From Cyanobacteriota bacterium (GTDB lineage: Bacteria > Cyanobacteriota > Cyanobacteriia > PCC-6307 > Cyanobiaceae), in the NCBI GenBank assembly GCA_026389335.1, contig JAPLIB010000085.1:57977-121976 (forward strand): a stretch of 64,000 bases of DNA, given 5' to 3'. Shown in pieces: positions 35,847 through 45,424 of the stretch. The position numbers and the translations under genes were made by a program. Every line of letters begins with the position of its first letter. Within the stretch, counting starts at the first letter, position 1. The notes beneath the pieces are model-generated. The model made no database searches. It saw only the letters and a program-made list of their open reading frames with translations, and was not told the origin of the DNA.

Positions 35847-37274
35847 ATGATTCTCTACTGGCAGACTTTTCTGAACATCGGAGCGGCTGGGTCTGAGGCG
35901 ATCGCCATGGCCTCAGCGCCGGTCCAGATCAATCCTTCCAGCCTGATTCCCGATCAACTCCACCACAGCGGCGTGCCCCTGTCCGTTGTGATGGTGGTGA
36001 TCGGTAGCATGTTTCTGATCACTTTGGCCATCAGTCGCTTCAGCCTCAGGCTGGGTGTACCGGCGATTCTCGGAGTCTTGCTCTTTGGCCTGCTGATCGA
36101 TCCTGGAGAGTCCCCATTCACCCCGGTCACCATTGAGTGGTTGCATACGCTCAGCCTGTCAATGCTGCTGTTTTATGCAGGGCTGAAAACCGAGCTGCGT
36201 TCGATTCGTGGGTTTCTCGAATACGGCATTGTGCTGGCGATCGGTGGCGCCATCCTCTCGTCGCTGATTCTGGGGTTGATCATCTGGTTCATGGGCTCAT
36301 CCACCGCCTCCAGCCTCAGCCTGGGCTTCAATCAACTGCCTCTGGCGGTGGCGATGTTGATCGCGGCCTGCCTGGGATCAACCGATGCCGGCGCCACCAT
36401 CGCCGTGCTCAATGCCAGCGGCCCGATTCTGCCGAAGCGACTGCAGGCACTACTGGAGTTTGAGGCTTCTGTCAACGATCCAGCCGCCATTCTGTTTCTT
36501 GGCCTGGTGGTGGGTCTGACCACCATCGGCTCTGGTGCCAATCCGGATGCAGTTCTGATCCAGCAACTGCAATACTTTCTGCAAAAAGTTGGATCCGGCC
36601 TTGTTGTTGGCCTGATTGTCAGTTATATAGCGCGCTTCAGTCTGGAGCGACTGGTGCATGATCAGGCCCAGCTGTTGGTATTGGGCGTGGCGATTGCCCT
36701 GCTGTCCTATGGCATCGCCGATTTGCTGGGTGGCTCAGGCTTCATTTCTGCCTATATCTGCGGTGTTTTTCTCTCCAATCACAATTATCAAAACACCAAT
36801 ATCAGCACCTATTCTTTGCAGCAAAGTTTGCTGCCATTCAACTCGATGACCGAGATCGCCGTTTTCCTGATATTTGGGGTCGAAATGTTACCAGTCAAGC
36901 TGTTGAACGTCGTTCCTCTGGGCCTCGTTTCGGCCCTGGTTCTGATGTTGGTAGCCCGTCCAATCAGTGTGTTGCTGTTTCAGTGGCTGTCGCCTTTCAG
37001 CCTCAAGGAAAGCCTGTTGATCTCCTGGTGCGGCTTGCGAGGCGCTGTGCCCCTTGCCCTGAGCTTTGCGGTCACCGACACGATCCCCAGGATCCGTGCA
37101 ATCAATCCCACGCAATTGAAGGATCTGCTCAACAATGCCGAAGGCATCATTTTTTGCGTGGTGATCATCAACCTTATGGTGCAGGGCCTCAGCCTGCGCC
37201 CGCTGGCGCGCTGGCTGGGGCTGAGTGCTGATGGCGAGGAGGCTCTTGCCGTCGTTCCCGTGCCTGAAGAATGA
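35847..37274 (+). CDS. CPA1-type Na+/H+ antiporter (NhaP-like)
   Basis: Start ATG 35847 gives 475 residues; ATG 35907 (MASAPVQ) is a reasonable alternative. About 12 membrane helices are seen. CPA1 features are LLFYAGLKTELRSIR, AACLGSTDAGATIAVLN and EASVNDPAAILFL (the ND pair of the ion site), with ISWCGLRGAVPLALSFA near the end. It exchanges Na+ or K+ for protons. The coding DNA is visibly more AT-rich than its surroundings, especially 36,540-36,900, which suggests recent acquisition or relaxed codon bias. It has a 143-bp upstream gap and no obvious partner gene. Confidence 0.9.
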   Translation: MILYWQTFLNIGAAGSEAIAMASAPVQINPSSLIPDQLHHSGVPLSVVMVVIGSMFLITLAISRFSLRLGVPAILGVLLFGLLIDPGESPFTPVTIEWLHTLSLSMLLFYAGLKTELRSIRGFLEYGIVLAIGGAILSSLILGLIIWFMGSSTASSLSLGFNQLPLAVAMLIAACLGSTDAGATIAVLNASGPILPKRLQALLEFEASVNDPAAILFLGLVVGLTTIGSGANPDAVLIQQLQYFLQKVGSGLVVGLIVSYIARFSLERLVHDQAQLLVLGVAIALLSYGIADLLGGSGFISAYICGVFLSNHNYQNTNISTYSLQQSLLPFNSMTEIAVFLIFGVEMLPVKLLNVVPLGLVSALVLMLVARPISVLLFQWLSPFSLKESLLISWCGLRGAVPLALSFAVTDTIPRIRAINPTQLKDLLNNAEGIIFCVVIINLMVQGLSLRPLARWLGLSADGEEALAVVPVPEE

Positions 37275-37295
37275 TCTCTCGTACCTGGGGAGTGA

Positions 37296-37793
37296 TCAGC
37301 CCAGGCCCATGGCCCTCCGCGCGCCGGGCAGGGGCAGGGGATCGGTGATCCAGTCCTGGCTGCTGCCGTCGCTGCTGCCGATCGGCCGGGCCAGGCGCCA
37401 GCTCTGACCCCGTTCGCCCTGCTGCAGAAACAGCTCGAAGCCACTGTCCACCCGAATCGGGTCACCGGCTAATCGCCAGTCAAAGCGCCCGGCCAGCTTC
37501 AGGCCGGCAGCCCCTCCGATCTGGATCGGCTGCTGCAGCTCCACCCGCACCCGACTCACCTCCGGCAAGCCCACCGCTTCCAGATCAAGAGCCTGGGCCA
37601 CCTGGGCCTGGGTGAGCTGGATCTGCAGGGCCAGGGCCTCAAGCAGCACCGAACGCGGCGGCTGGGCCCGCAGCCCGCAGCCCGCCAGGCCCAAGGGCAG
37701 CAGCAACGCCAGGGTCAGAGCCAGGGCCGTGAGCCTGTGCCCAAGGGCGTGGTGCCAGCTCAGACGGCAAGGGCTAGGCAGGGCGGGCAGCAT
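37296..37793 (-). CDS. Putative lipoprotein, conserved hypothetical
   Basis: From ATG 37793 the product is 165 residues; the upstream ORF start would overlap ruvA. The N-terminus has a basic stretch then LALTLALLLPLGLAGCGL, a good lipobox with the lipidated cysteine. The mature part (LQIQLTQAQVAQAL, VRVELQQPIQIGGAAGLKLAGRFDWRL) resembles small membrane-bound cyanobacterial lipoproteins of unknown role. It is divergent from ruvA across 22 bp. Confidence 0.7.
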   Translation of the reverse strand: MLPALPSPCRLSWHHALGHRLTALALTLALLLPLGLAGCGLRAQPPRSVLLEALALQIQLTQAQVAQALDLEAVGLPEVSRVRVELQQPIQIGGAAGLKLAGRFDWRLAGDPIRVDSGFELFLQQGERGQSWRLARPIGSSDGSSQDWITDPLPLPGARRAMGLG

Positions 37794-37815
37794 GGGGGCC
37801 GGTGCACGGGATTCC

Positions 37816-38469
37816 ATGATCGGCTGGCTCCAGGGACAACTGGCCGAACCATGGCAGCAGGCCAACCGTTGTGGGGCGCTGTTGATCTGCCAGGGGGTGG
37901 GCTACGAACTGCAGTTCAGCCCAAGGCACTGGCGCGCCTTGCCCCAGGTGGGTGCCGAGCTGGCCCTGCATGTGCATCACAGCATCCGCGAGGACGGCTG
38001 GACCCTCTATGGCTTTCCATTGCGGCACGAGCGGGATCTGTTTCGGGAACTGGTGGCCGTCAGTGGCGTCGGTCCCCAGATGGCCCTGGGATTACTGGGA
38101 ATCATGACGGCCGAGGTGTTGGTGCGGGCGATCGTCCAGGCAGATCTGCGGCGCCTGGCCGAGGCGCCGGGGGTGGGCAAGCGCACAGCCGAGCGCCTTT
38201 CGGTGGAACTGCGCAGTCGGCTGCAGGAGCGCTTCTGCTCCCTGGTGGAGCTGCCGGAGAGCTTTGACGATTTACTGGATGGCGCGGTGAACCTGCCCCA
38301 GGGCGCCGGCCGCGATGATGTGCAGATCACCCTGGGCGCCCTGGGGTACGAGCCCCTGGAAATCCAGCGGGCCTTGCGGGCCGTGGCGGCCCAGGGATTG
38401 ACCGCCGCCGCCGACGGCGATGAGTGGATCGGCGAGTGTCTGCGCTGGCTGTCCCGCTCCGCCGCCTGA
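37816..38469 (+). CDS. ruvA: Holliday junction branch migration protein RuvA
   Basis: Start ATG 37816 (MIGWLQGQL) gives 217 residues. Domain I contains LLICQGVGYELQFS and the acidic-pin region FPLRHERDLFRELVAVSGVGPQMALGLL, and domain II has the second helix-hairpin-helix LAEAPGVGKRTAERLSVEL. The C-terminal domain III (DDVQITLGALGYEPLEIQRALRAV) binds RuvB. It targets RuvB to Holliday junctions. Confidence 0.95.
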   Translation: MIGWLQGQLAEPWQQANRCGALLICQGVGYELQFSPRHWRALPQVGAELALHVHHSIREDGWTLYGFPLRHERDLFRELVAVSGVGPQMALGLLGIMTAEVLVRAIVQADLRRLAEAPGVGKRTAERLSVELRSRLQERFCSLVELPESFDDLLDGAVNLPQGAGRDDVQITLGALGYEPLEIQRALRAVAAQGLTAAADGDEWIGECLRWLSRSAA

Positions 38470-38565
38470 TGCCGCCGAGGGGCCAGGGCAGTGAAAGCGT
38501 GCAGCTGACACGGTAAAGTCGTTGTTTGAATTGCCAGGGCTTCGGCCTCCGCTCGCTTTTCGCCC

Positions 38566-38835
38566 ATGCCGCTCACCATCACCAAGAAGCAAGAACTGAT
38601 CAACGGTCATCAGACCCACGGCACCGATACGGGCTCGGTGGAAGTGCAGGTGGCGATGTTGAGTGAGCGGATCAGCCAGCTCAGCGGCCATCTGCAAAAA
38701 AACATCCACGATTTCTCTTCCCGCCAGGGACTGCTGAAGATGATCGGGCGCCGTAAGCGGCTGCTGAGCTATCTGCGCAGCCAGAGCCAGGAGCGCTACA
38801 CCGTGCTGATTGCCAAGCTGGGCATCCGCGGCTGA
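38566..38835 (+). CDS. rpsO: 30S ribosomal protein S15
   Basis: The 89-residue S15 has the standard length and sequence blocks: [44 protein letters not shown]. It binds the central domain of 16S rRNA early in 30S assembly. It follows ruvA by 96 bp and precedes the PAM68 gene by 10 bp, probably in one transcript with the latter. Confidence 0.97.
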   Translation: MPLTITKKQELINGHQTHGTDTGSVEVQVAMLSERISQLSGHLQKNIHDFSSRQGLLKMIGRRKRLLSYLRSQSQERYTVLIAKLGIRG

Positions 38836-38845
38836 GCTCGTCTTC

Positions 38846-39283
38846 ATGGCTCCGCAGCGGAATCCCAAATCCTTTGGTTCGGCGCGAGCCGCCAAGGGCA
38901 GCAACGGCAAAGCCGAGGCCAAGGCCAGCAATGACAAAGTAGCGGCCAAGGCCAGGCCCGCACGGCAGCAGGCGATTCCCGATGCGGTGGCCAATCGCAT
39001 GGCCCGGCGCATCGCCATCGCCACGGGCATTCCCACCGTGATGGGCATGTCCGTGTTCATCGGCAGTTATCTGGTGGTGAGCCGCGGTCTCCTGGAGATT
39101 CCCACCGGCATCACCCTGGTGGCCTCCGGCGGCTGCTTTCTGCTGGGGCTGCTCGGACTCAGCTACGGCGTGCTCTCTTCCAGCTGGGAAGACGGCGCCG
39201 GCAGCCTGTTGGGAACCGAGCAGATCGGCCTCAACATCGGCCGGCTCAGGCAGTCCGTCAAGGCGATGCGCGAAGGCTCCTGA
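38846..39283 (+). CDS. PAM68-family photosystem II assembly protein (DUF3464)
   Basis: Start ATG 38846 gives 145 residues. A Lys/Ala-rich N-terminus of ~50 residues leads to IPDAVANRMARRIAIATGIPTVMGMSVFIGSYLVV and a second helix ITLVASGGCFLLGLLGLSYGVLSSSWE, then GTEQIGLNIGRLRQSVK. This is the PAM68 pattern of plants and cyanobacteria, which assists early PSII (D1/CP43) assembly and pigment insertion in the thylakoid membrane. Confidence 0.9.
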   Translation: MAPQRNPKSFGSARAAKGSNGKAEAKASNDKVAAKARPARQQAIPDAVANRMARRIAIATGIPTVMGMSVFIGSYLVVSRGLLEIPTGITLVASGGCFLLGLLGLSYGVLSSSWEDGAGSLLGTEQIGLNIGRLRQSVKAMREGS

Positions 39284-39311
39284 AATCCTCCCCTTGAATC
39301 AGGGGGGATTT
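39283..39311 (+). terminator. Hairpin terminator after the PAM68 gene
   Basis: AAATCCTCCCC and GGGGGGATTT form a ~10-bp stem with one G-T pair and an ~8-nt loop, ending in TTT, starting at the PAM68 stop codon. It lies between the convergent PAM68 and dnaE genes and may act on both strands, though the T tracts are short. Confidence 0.6.
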
Positions 39312-39351
39312 CACTTGAACAGAATCAGCTGCAGCGATCGCTGCTGAGGCT

Positions 39352-42300
39352 TCAGGCCGCCGGCCCGATCGGAGAGCGCAGGCTCACCCTGAAATCAGCG
39401 GCCGCCAGGGTTTTGACGGCAGCTGGAGCATCAGCCACGCAGAACTGGGGTCCGAGGCGCACCCAGCGAGATTCGCTGCCCTGACGCACCAGCGCCACCA
39501 CCGGCACCCGCACCCCAGCCTCATCCAGGGCGGGGCGATGGCGGGTGAGGCATTCGCGCAGGCGATGCTGAATGGCGATGTCGCCGGCCTGGTTGGGATC
39601 GAGTTCCACCTGCAGCAGTTGCAGATCATCGATGCTGCGGCAGTCATCGACGATCAGCTGCACCCGTTCATCGCGGCGATCCACCGTTGCCCACACCAGC
39701 AGCCGGGCATCCACCATCAGGTGGTCGGCCAGGCGGGCATAGGTCTTGGGAAACACCACCGCCTCACAACTGCCGGTGAGATCCTCCAGCTGCAGCACCG
39801 CCATGCGATCCCCCTTGCGGGTGTTCACCTGGCGCAGTTCCGGCACCATCGCCACAATGCTCACCTTGGCCTTGTCGGCCTGTTCTTCCAGCCGGCCCAG
39901 GCCGATCGGTGACAACAGGCTGACCTGAGTGGAGAGCTGGCGCAGTGGATGGTCGGAGATGTAGAAGCCCAGTAACTCCTTCTCCAGCTTCAACTTTTCG
40001 GTGGGGGGATAATCGGCCACTGGGGCCGCCCTCGGTGCCGTGCTCTGATCAGCGGCGCCAGGGGCGGCAGTGGCGCCAGCCAGCAGATCGAAGAGATTGC
40101 CCTGGCCGCTGGCCCGATCGCGGGCGCGGGAGTTGGCCCAGTCGAGAATCAGATCGAGATCGGCCATCAATTGGGCCCGATTGGCGCCGGCCTCGAGGCC
40201 ATCGAGGGCACCACAGTGAATGAGGGATTCCATCGCCCGGCGATTGAGCTGCTGGGTGGGCAGACGATCACAGAGATCCGCCAGGGACGCGAACGAACCA
40301 TCGGCATTTCGTTGCTCGATCAGCAGGCGAATCGCCCCTTCGCCGAGATTGCGCACCGCCGAAAGACCAAACAAGATCCGATCTCCCAGCGGCGTAAAAT
40401 CAATGCCGGAGGCATTGACATCCGGCGGCAACACTTCGATGCCCATTGCCTGGCAATTGGCGATGTAACGCTGCACCTTTTCGGTCTGCCCGGCATTGAC
40501 GGTGAGCAGGGCCGCCATATAGGCCACCGGATAATGGGCCTTGAGATAGGCCGTCTGGTAGGTGACGGCGCCATAGGCGGTGGAATGGCTCTTGTTGAAA
40601 CAGTATTCAGCGAACAACACCATCTGCTCAAACAGACCTTCCGCCACCTTCGGGTCCACGCCGCGATCGCTGGCGCCCTGCACAAACAGGCTCTGGTGCT
40701 TCTCCATCTCCGACTTCTTCTTTTTGCCCATGGCGCGCCGCAGCAAATCGGCCTCACCCAGGGAATAGCCGGCCAGATCCTGAGCAATCTTCATGATCTG
40801 CTCCTGATACACCATGATCCCGTAGGTTTCCTTCAGGATCGGTTCCAGCTTGACATGGGCCACATCAATCGCTTCACGACCGTGCTTGCGATTGATGAAT
40901 TTGGGGATCAGGCCCGCATCGAGAGGTCCCGGCCGGTATAGGGCGAGGATGGAGGAGATATCCTCGAGAGAGGAAGGCTTGAGATCGCGCACGATCTGGC
41001 GCATTCCACTGGATTCAAGTTGAAAAATACCCTCCAGATCACCGCGGGCCAGCAGAGCGAAGGTACCGGCATCGTCCTCGGGCAGGGCATCAGGATCGAG
41101 ACGCGTACCACTGCTCTTATGCACAAGATCGATCGTCTTCTCGATCATCGTGAGGTTCTTGAGGCCAAGGAAGTCCATCTTCAGCAGCCCCATCGCCTCC
41201 ACATCTTCCATGTAGTACTGGGTGATCACCTGGCCATCGTTGTTGCGCTGCAGCGGCACCAATTCATCGAGGGGTTCGGCGGCGATCACCACACCAGCAG
41301 CGTGGACGCCAAAAGTTTTGTTGGTGCCCTCGATGCGCATGGCCAGATCGACCCAGTGGCGCACCTTGGGATCGCCTTCATACTTTTCGCGAAACTCTGG
41401 CGCCGGTGATTCGGCACCGATCATCTCCTTGAGTTTGGCAGGCTTGCCCCGCACCACCGGGATCAATTTGGCCAGCCGATCAGCCTCGCCATAGGGAATA
41501 TCCAACACCCGCGCCACATCCTTGAGCACGGCCTTGGAGGTCATGCGGTTGAAGGTGATGATCTGGGCCACCTTGTCTTCGCCATAGCGGCGGGTGACGT
41601 ACTCGATCACCTCGCCGCGACGCTCGATGCAGAAGTCGGTGTCAATATCCGGCATCGACTTGCGTTCCGGATTGAGGAAGCGCTCAAACAGCAGCCCATG
41701 CCTGACGGGATCGATGTTGGTGATGCCGAGGGCATAGGCCACCAGCGAGCCGGCGGCCGAGCCCCGGCCTGGACCCACGGCAATGCCGCTATCGCGGGCG
41801 AAACGGATGTAGTCCCACACCACCAGAAAGTAGGTGGGGAAGCCCATCTGCTCCATCACCTGCAGCTCGAAGGCAAGGCGATCGCCATAGAGTGAATCGA
41901 AGGGTTGTCCATCATCAAGAGCAAGGCGAACCCGCAGACCCTGTTCACTCACCTCGGTGAGATAGCTCACAGCGGTGTGGCCTTCAGGGATCGGGAAGCG
42001 CGGCATCTGATAGCGGCCGAGGATGTCATAGTCCTCCACCTTTTCAGCCACCTTCACCGTGTTGGCAATCGCTTCAGCAATCACCTCGGGCTCGAGATGA
42101 TCGCTGAACAGGCGGGCCATCTCGGCCTCACTTTTGATGTATTCAGTACCGGTGTAGCGCAGGCGTTTCACATCAGTGATCAGCTTGCCGGTGAGCACGC
42201 AGAGCAGGGCATCGTGGGCCTCCACATCTCCCACACTCAGATAATGGGCATCGTTGGTGGCAATCAGCGGAATCCCGAGCTCCGTACCGATGCGGGCCAT

Positions 42301-42873
42301 CTCCGTGTTGACGATGCGATCTTCAAGGCCGCCGTGATCTTGAATCTCAAGGTAGAAGTTGTCGCCGAACGTCTGCTGATACCAGCCGGCCACCTCGCGC
42401 GCCACCTCGGGCCGCCCGCTCAGGATCGCTTGGGGTATCTCACCACCAAGGCAGGCCGTGGCCACGATCAGCCCCTCGCTGTACTGCTGCAACAGCGGCT
42501 TGTCGATGCAGGCCCGCGAAAAGATGCCACGGCCGCGCATGCCGCGCAGATGGCTGATGCTGGTGAGCTTCACCAAGTTGCGGTAGCCGACCGCATTCTT
42601 GGCCAGTACCACCAGGTGATATCGCCGTTCTTTCTTTGGCTGTGGATCCGTGATCGAGCCGTTGATCACATACATCTCATTGCCGATGATCGGCTTGATG
42701 CCGGCCTTCGTGCACAGCTTCAGCAATTCGATGGCGCCGTACATGACGCCGTGATCGGTGAGGGCCAGGGCCGGCATGCCCAGGGCCACGGCCCGCTCCA
42801 CCATGGCCGGCAGCTGGGAGGCCCCGTCGAGGAGGCTGTAGTCGCTGTGGTTATGGAGGGGAACGAACGCCAA
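39352..42873 (-). CDS. dnaE: DNA polymerase III alpha subunit (intein-free DnaE)
   Basis: The conserved protein begins [20 protein letters not shown], so TTG 42873 is the preferred start (1173 residues); the frame stays open to ATG 43008, which would add 45 poorly conserved residues. PHP domain motifs, the catalytic MPDIDTDFC and a C-terminal OB region are present. The junction [15 protein letters not shown], where many cyanobacteria carry the split DnaE intein, is uninterrupted and the gene is in one piece. It is the replicative polymerase. Confidence 0.95.
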   Translation of the reverse strand: MAFVPLHNHSDYSLLDGASQLPAMVERAVALGMPALALTDHGVMYGAIELLKLCTKAGIKPIIGNEMYVINGSITDPQPKKERRYHLVVLAKNAVGYRNLVKLTSISHLRGMRGRGIFSRACIDKPLLQQYSEGLIVATACLGGEIPQAILSGRPEVAREVAGWYQQTFGDNFYLEIQDHGGLEDRIVNTEMARIGTELGIPLIATNDAHYLSVGDVEAHDALLCVLTGKLITDVKRLRYTGTEYIKSEAEMARLFSDHLEPEVIAEAIANTVKVAEKVEDYDILGRYQMPRFPIPEGHTAVSYLTEVSEQGLRVRLALDDGQPFDSLYGDRLAFELQVMEQMGFPTYFLVVWDYIRFARDSGIAVGPGRGSAAGSLVAYALGITNIDPVRHGLLFERFLNPERKSMPDIDTDFCIERRGEVIEYVTRRYGEDKVAQIITFNRMTSKAVLKDVARVLDIPYGEADRLAKLIPVVRGKPAKLKEMIGAESPAPEFREKYEGDPKVRHWVDLAMRIEGTNKTFGVHAAGVVIAAEPLDELVPLQRNNDGQVITQYYMEDVEAMGLLKMDFLGLKNLTMIEKTIDLVHKSSGTRLDPDALPEDDAGTFALLARGDLEGIFQLESSGMRQIVRDLKPSSLEDISSILALYRPGPLDAGLIPKFINRKHGREAIDVAHVKLEPILKETYGIMVYQEQIMKIAQDLAGYSLGEADLLRRAMGKKKKSEMEKHQSLFVQGASDRGVDPKVAEGLFEQMVLFAEYCFNKSHSTAYGAVTYQTAYLKAHYPVAYMAALLTVNAGQTEKVQRYIANCQAMGIEVLPPDVNASGIDFTPLGDRILFGLSAVRNLGEGAIRLLIEQRNADGSFASLADLCDRLPTQQLNRRAMESLIHCGALDGLEAGANRAQLMADLDLILDWANSRARDRASGQGNLFDLLAGATAAPGAADQSTAPRAAPVADYPPTEKLKLEKELLGFYISDHPLRQLSTQVSLLSPIGLGRLEEQADKAKVSIVAMVPELRQVNTRKGDRMAVLQLEDLTGSCEAVVFPKTYARLADHLMVDARLLVWATVDRRDERVQLIVDDCRSIDDLQLLQVELDPNQAGDIAIQHRLRECLTRHRPALDEAGVRVPVVALVRQGSESRWVRLGPQFCVADAPAAVKTLAAADFRVSLRSPIGPAA

Positions 42874-43219
42874 GGAGGGGGAGCTTGGGGGTGGGCTCAG
42901 GTTAAGGCCACACGCAACATTCAGTGCCCCAACCGCTGCTTGGTCCCCAGGTGGCACCAGATGTGGCGTTGCCCGTGCAGCTCCGGGCCTGGGAGCGGCT
43001 GGCGCCATGGTGGCAGCAGGGGCTCGGGTGGTCAGGGGTTCGGGCGGTTTGGCCTTGGCCGGGTCTGGGGGTGTGGCAGAGCCAGAACCCCGGCTGAGCT
43101 ACCTCCGGGACACGGCGCCGGTACAGCAGGGGCATGCACAGGGTGTGAGCCCGCGGCCAGGTAGCGACATCGGCTCGCCCCGGCCTGGGATGGGCTGGAC
43201 CCCGGAATGCTGACAGCGC
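42874..43219. other. Gap between gatA and dnaE
   Basis: This 346-bp stretch holds no gene that I can support. The first 135 bp stay open in the dnaE frame and could be a 5' extension. The rest is GC-rich, with no clear terminator or repeat. Confidence 0.5.
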
Positions 43220-44704
43220 TCAGGCCGCCAGTGCGGCCGTGGGCCGCCGGGCCATCACCCCTGCCGCTTGCTCGTAGTGATGGGCCAGCTGCAACAGCCG
43301 GGCTTCCTGCAGCACCCCAGCGATCAACTGCAGGCCGATCGGCAGGCCCTGGTCGTCGAAACCACAGGGCACATTGATCGCCGGCAAGCCTGCCATGTTG
43401 GCCGGGATCGTGAGCAGATCGGCCAGATACATGGCCAGGGGATCTTCGGCATGGGCGCCGAAGCGGAAGGCGGTGGTGGGGGAGGTGGGGCTGAGCAGCA
43501 GATCCACCTGGGCAAAGGCACGATCGAAGTCCTGACGGATCAGGGTGCGCACCTGCTGGGCCTTGCGGTAGTAGGCATCGACATAGCCGGCTGAGAGGGC
43601 ATAGGTGCCGATCAGGATGCGGCGTTGCACCTCATCACCGAAGCCCTCGGCGCGGCTGCGGGCCGTCATCATCGCCAGGTTGTCGGCGCCACCGGCTTCG
43701 GCCAGGGCCCGGTGCCCGTATTTGACGCCGTCGTAGCGGGCCAGGTTGGCGGAGGCCTCCGACGGGGCGATCACGTAATAGGTGGCGATGCCGTCGTTGA
43801 AGCGGGGGCAACTGATGTCCACCAGCTCACAGCCGAGCTGCTCCAGCTGGGCCGCTGCCGCCAGCACGGAGGCCTTCACCTGGGGATCGAGCCCCTCGGC
43901 CTCGAAGCACTCCCGGATCAGGCCCACCCGCAGGCCCTTGACGGGCTGCTCCAGGGCCCGGCAGTAATCCGGCACCGGAGTGGTGAGGCAGGTGGCATCG
44001 CGCCGATCGGCACCGGCAATCACCTGCAGGATTTCGGCACTATCGGCAACGCTGGTGCTGAAGGGGCCCACCTGATCGAGGGAACTGGCGAAGGCCACCA
44101 GCCCCCAGCGACTCACCCGGCCATAGGTGGGCTTGAGACCCACCACGCCGCAGAAGGAGGCCGGCTGGCGGATCGAACCGCCGGTGTCGGAGCCGAGCGA
44201 GGCGAGGCATTCGCCGGCGGCTACCGCCGCGGCACTGCCACCGGAACTGCCCCCCGGCACCCGCTCGGGATTCCAGGGATTTCGGCTGGGGCCGAAGGCT
44301 GAGGTCTCGGTGGAGCTGCCCATGGCGAACTCATCGAGGTTGGTCTTGCCCAGCAGCACCGCTCCGGCATTCCAGAGCCGTTCGGTGACGGTGGACTCGT
44401 AGGGAGGCACGAACGTCTCCAGCATGCGGCTGGAGCAGGTGGTGCGGATCCCCTTGGTGCAGAGGTTGTCCTTGATCGCCAGCGGGATGCCTGCCAGCGG
44501 CGGCAGGGATTCACCGGCAAGACGGGCGGCATCGATGCGATCGGCATCGGCGCGGGCCCGTTCGGCCGTGATCTCCAGGAAGGCGTGAACCGTGGGATCG
44601 ACCGCGGCAATCCTCGCCAGATGCTGATCGGTCAGCTCCCGTGCCGAAACCTCTCCCCGTTGCAGTTTCCCGCGCCATTCGGCGATCCCCATCCACCCGC
44701 ACAC
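43220..44704 (-). CDS. gatA: Asp/Glu-tRNA amidotransferase subunit A
   Basis: The 494-residue amidase-family protein (ATG 44704; MGIAEW at 44692 is an alternative start) has the [12 protein letters not shown] triad: [29 protein letters not shown] and [16 protein letters not shown]. With GatB and GatC it amidates mischarged Glu-tRNA(Gln), and Asp-tRNA(Asn) where needed. It is upstream of dnaE on the same strand. Confidence 0.95.
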   Translation of the reverse strand: MCGWMGIAEWRGKLQRGEVSARELTDQHLARIAAVDPTVHAFLEITAERARADADRIDAARLAGESLPPLAGIPLAIKDNLCTKGIRTTCSSRMLETFVPPYESTVTERLWNAGAVLLGKTNLDEFAMGSSTETSAFGPSRNPWNPERVPGGSSGGSAAAVAAGECLASLGSDTGGSIRQPASFCGVVGLKPTYGRVSRWGLVAFASSLDQVGPFSTSVADSAEILQVIAGADRRDATCLTTPVPDYCRALEQPVKGLRVGLIRECFEAEGLDPQVKASVLAAAAQLEQLGCELVDISCPRFNDGIATYYVIAPSEASANLARYDGVKYGHRALAEAGGADNLAMMTARSRAEGFGDEVQRRILIGTYALSAGYVDAYYRKAQQVRTLIRQDFDRAFAQVDLLLSPTSPTTAFRFGAHAEDPLAMYLADLLTIPANMAGLPAINVPCGFDDQGLPIGLQLIAGVLQEARLLQLAHHYEQAAGVMARRPTAALAA

Positions 44705-44737
44705 CAGCTGGCCTGGACGCTATCAGCTGACCTGCAT

Positions 44738-45031
44738 TCAGGCCGAAGCCTCGGAGCTGCTGACCAGATCAGCGGCCTCGGTGAGGGGTTCCTGGCGGTT
44801 GGTGCGCAGGCAGGTGGATTCGAGCGTGCCGGGAGCTTCTGAGCGCAGATCGGCCAGGAATGTCGGCAGGGCGGCTTCAAGAGTGCTGCGGCGCATGAAC
44901 GGCCCGAACCAGTAGATGGCATCAGGAGAATGGGTTTCCACCCGTGCCCACCAGGCCATCCCCATCCCATTGGCGAGGTTGCGCATGGGCCAGAGGAGGG
45001 AATTCATGGGCGAAGGTTTCAAGGGCTCCAT
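44738..45031 (-). CDS. DUF1816 domain protein
   Basis: From ATG 45031 the product is 97 residues; ATG 45007 is an alternative. The core WWARVETHSPDAIYWFGPFMRRSTLEAALPTFLADLRSE matches the cyanobacterial DUF1816 pattern (WWxxIxTxxPxCxYYFGPF). Small proteins of this family are sometimes linked to phycobilisome-related genes, but the function is unknown. It lies 33 bp upstream of gatA on the same strand. Confidence 0.75.
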   Translation of the reverse strand: MEPLKPSPMNSLLWPMRNLANGMGMAWWARVETHSPDAIYWFGPFMRRSTLEAALPTFLADLRSEAPGTLESTCLRTNRQEPLTEAADLVSSSEASA

Positions 45032-45424
45032 TCTGACCAGATCGTCGGCCCCGAACCGGTCGGTGTGAAGGCGACGATGCAGCGCTTTGCTTTGGCCTAC
45101 TTCCCCTGTTGGCTTCCGGGTCGGATCGGCGTATAGCGATCTCAGTGGCGCGGTGCCGAGATAGGGATCCAACAGCGGTCCAGACCTGTCCGGGAAACGT
45201 CCTGGGGTGACGGCTGAATCAGCACGGACCAGGTGCGGCTGCGGGCTGCAGCTGGCAAGCCCGCAGCCAGCAACAAGCCGGGGGCGCCCTGCCGAAGCGC
45301 GGCAGGCGCATCCAAAAGTCACCCGAATCCGGCCCCGGCAACGGCAGCCAGGGGGGAGCGCTGCTAATCGGCCCCGCTTAAAGGCAGGGCCATGGGCCAG
45401 GGATCACGGTGCGGTGACCAGCCC
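45032..45424. other. 393-bp gap with strong inverted repeat
   Basis: No gene is supported here. It contains a perfect 10-bp inverted repeat GCTGCGGGCT (45238-45247) / AGCCCGCAGC (45258-45267) with a 10-nt loop and, about 30 bp on, CCTGCC-GAAGCGC-GGCAGG. Neither is followed by a T run on either strand, so they do not look like terminators. A structured RNA or a protein-binding site is possible. Confidence 0.5.

Noticed and set aside
41905-43164. 419-residue plus-strand ORF
   Set aside because: It is antisense to dnaE, which has unambiguous polymerase motifs.
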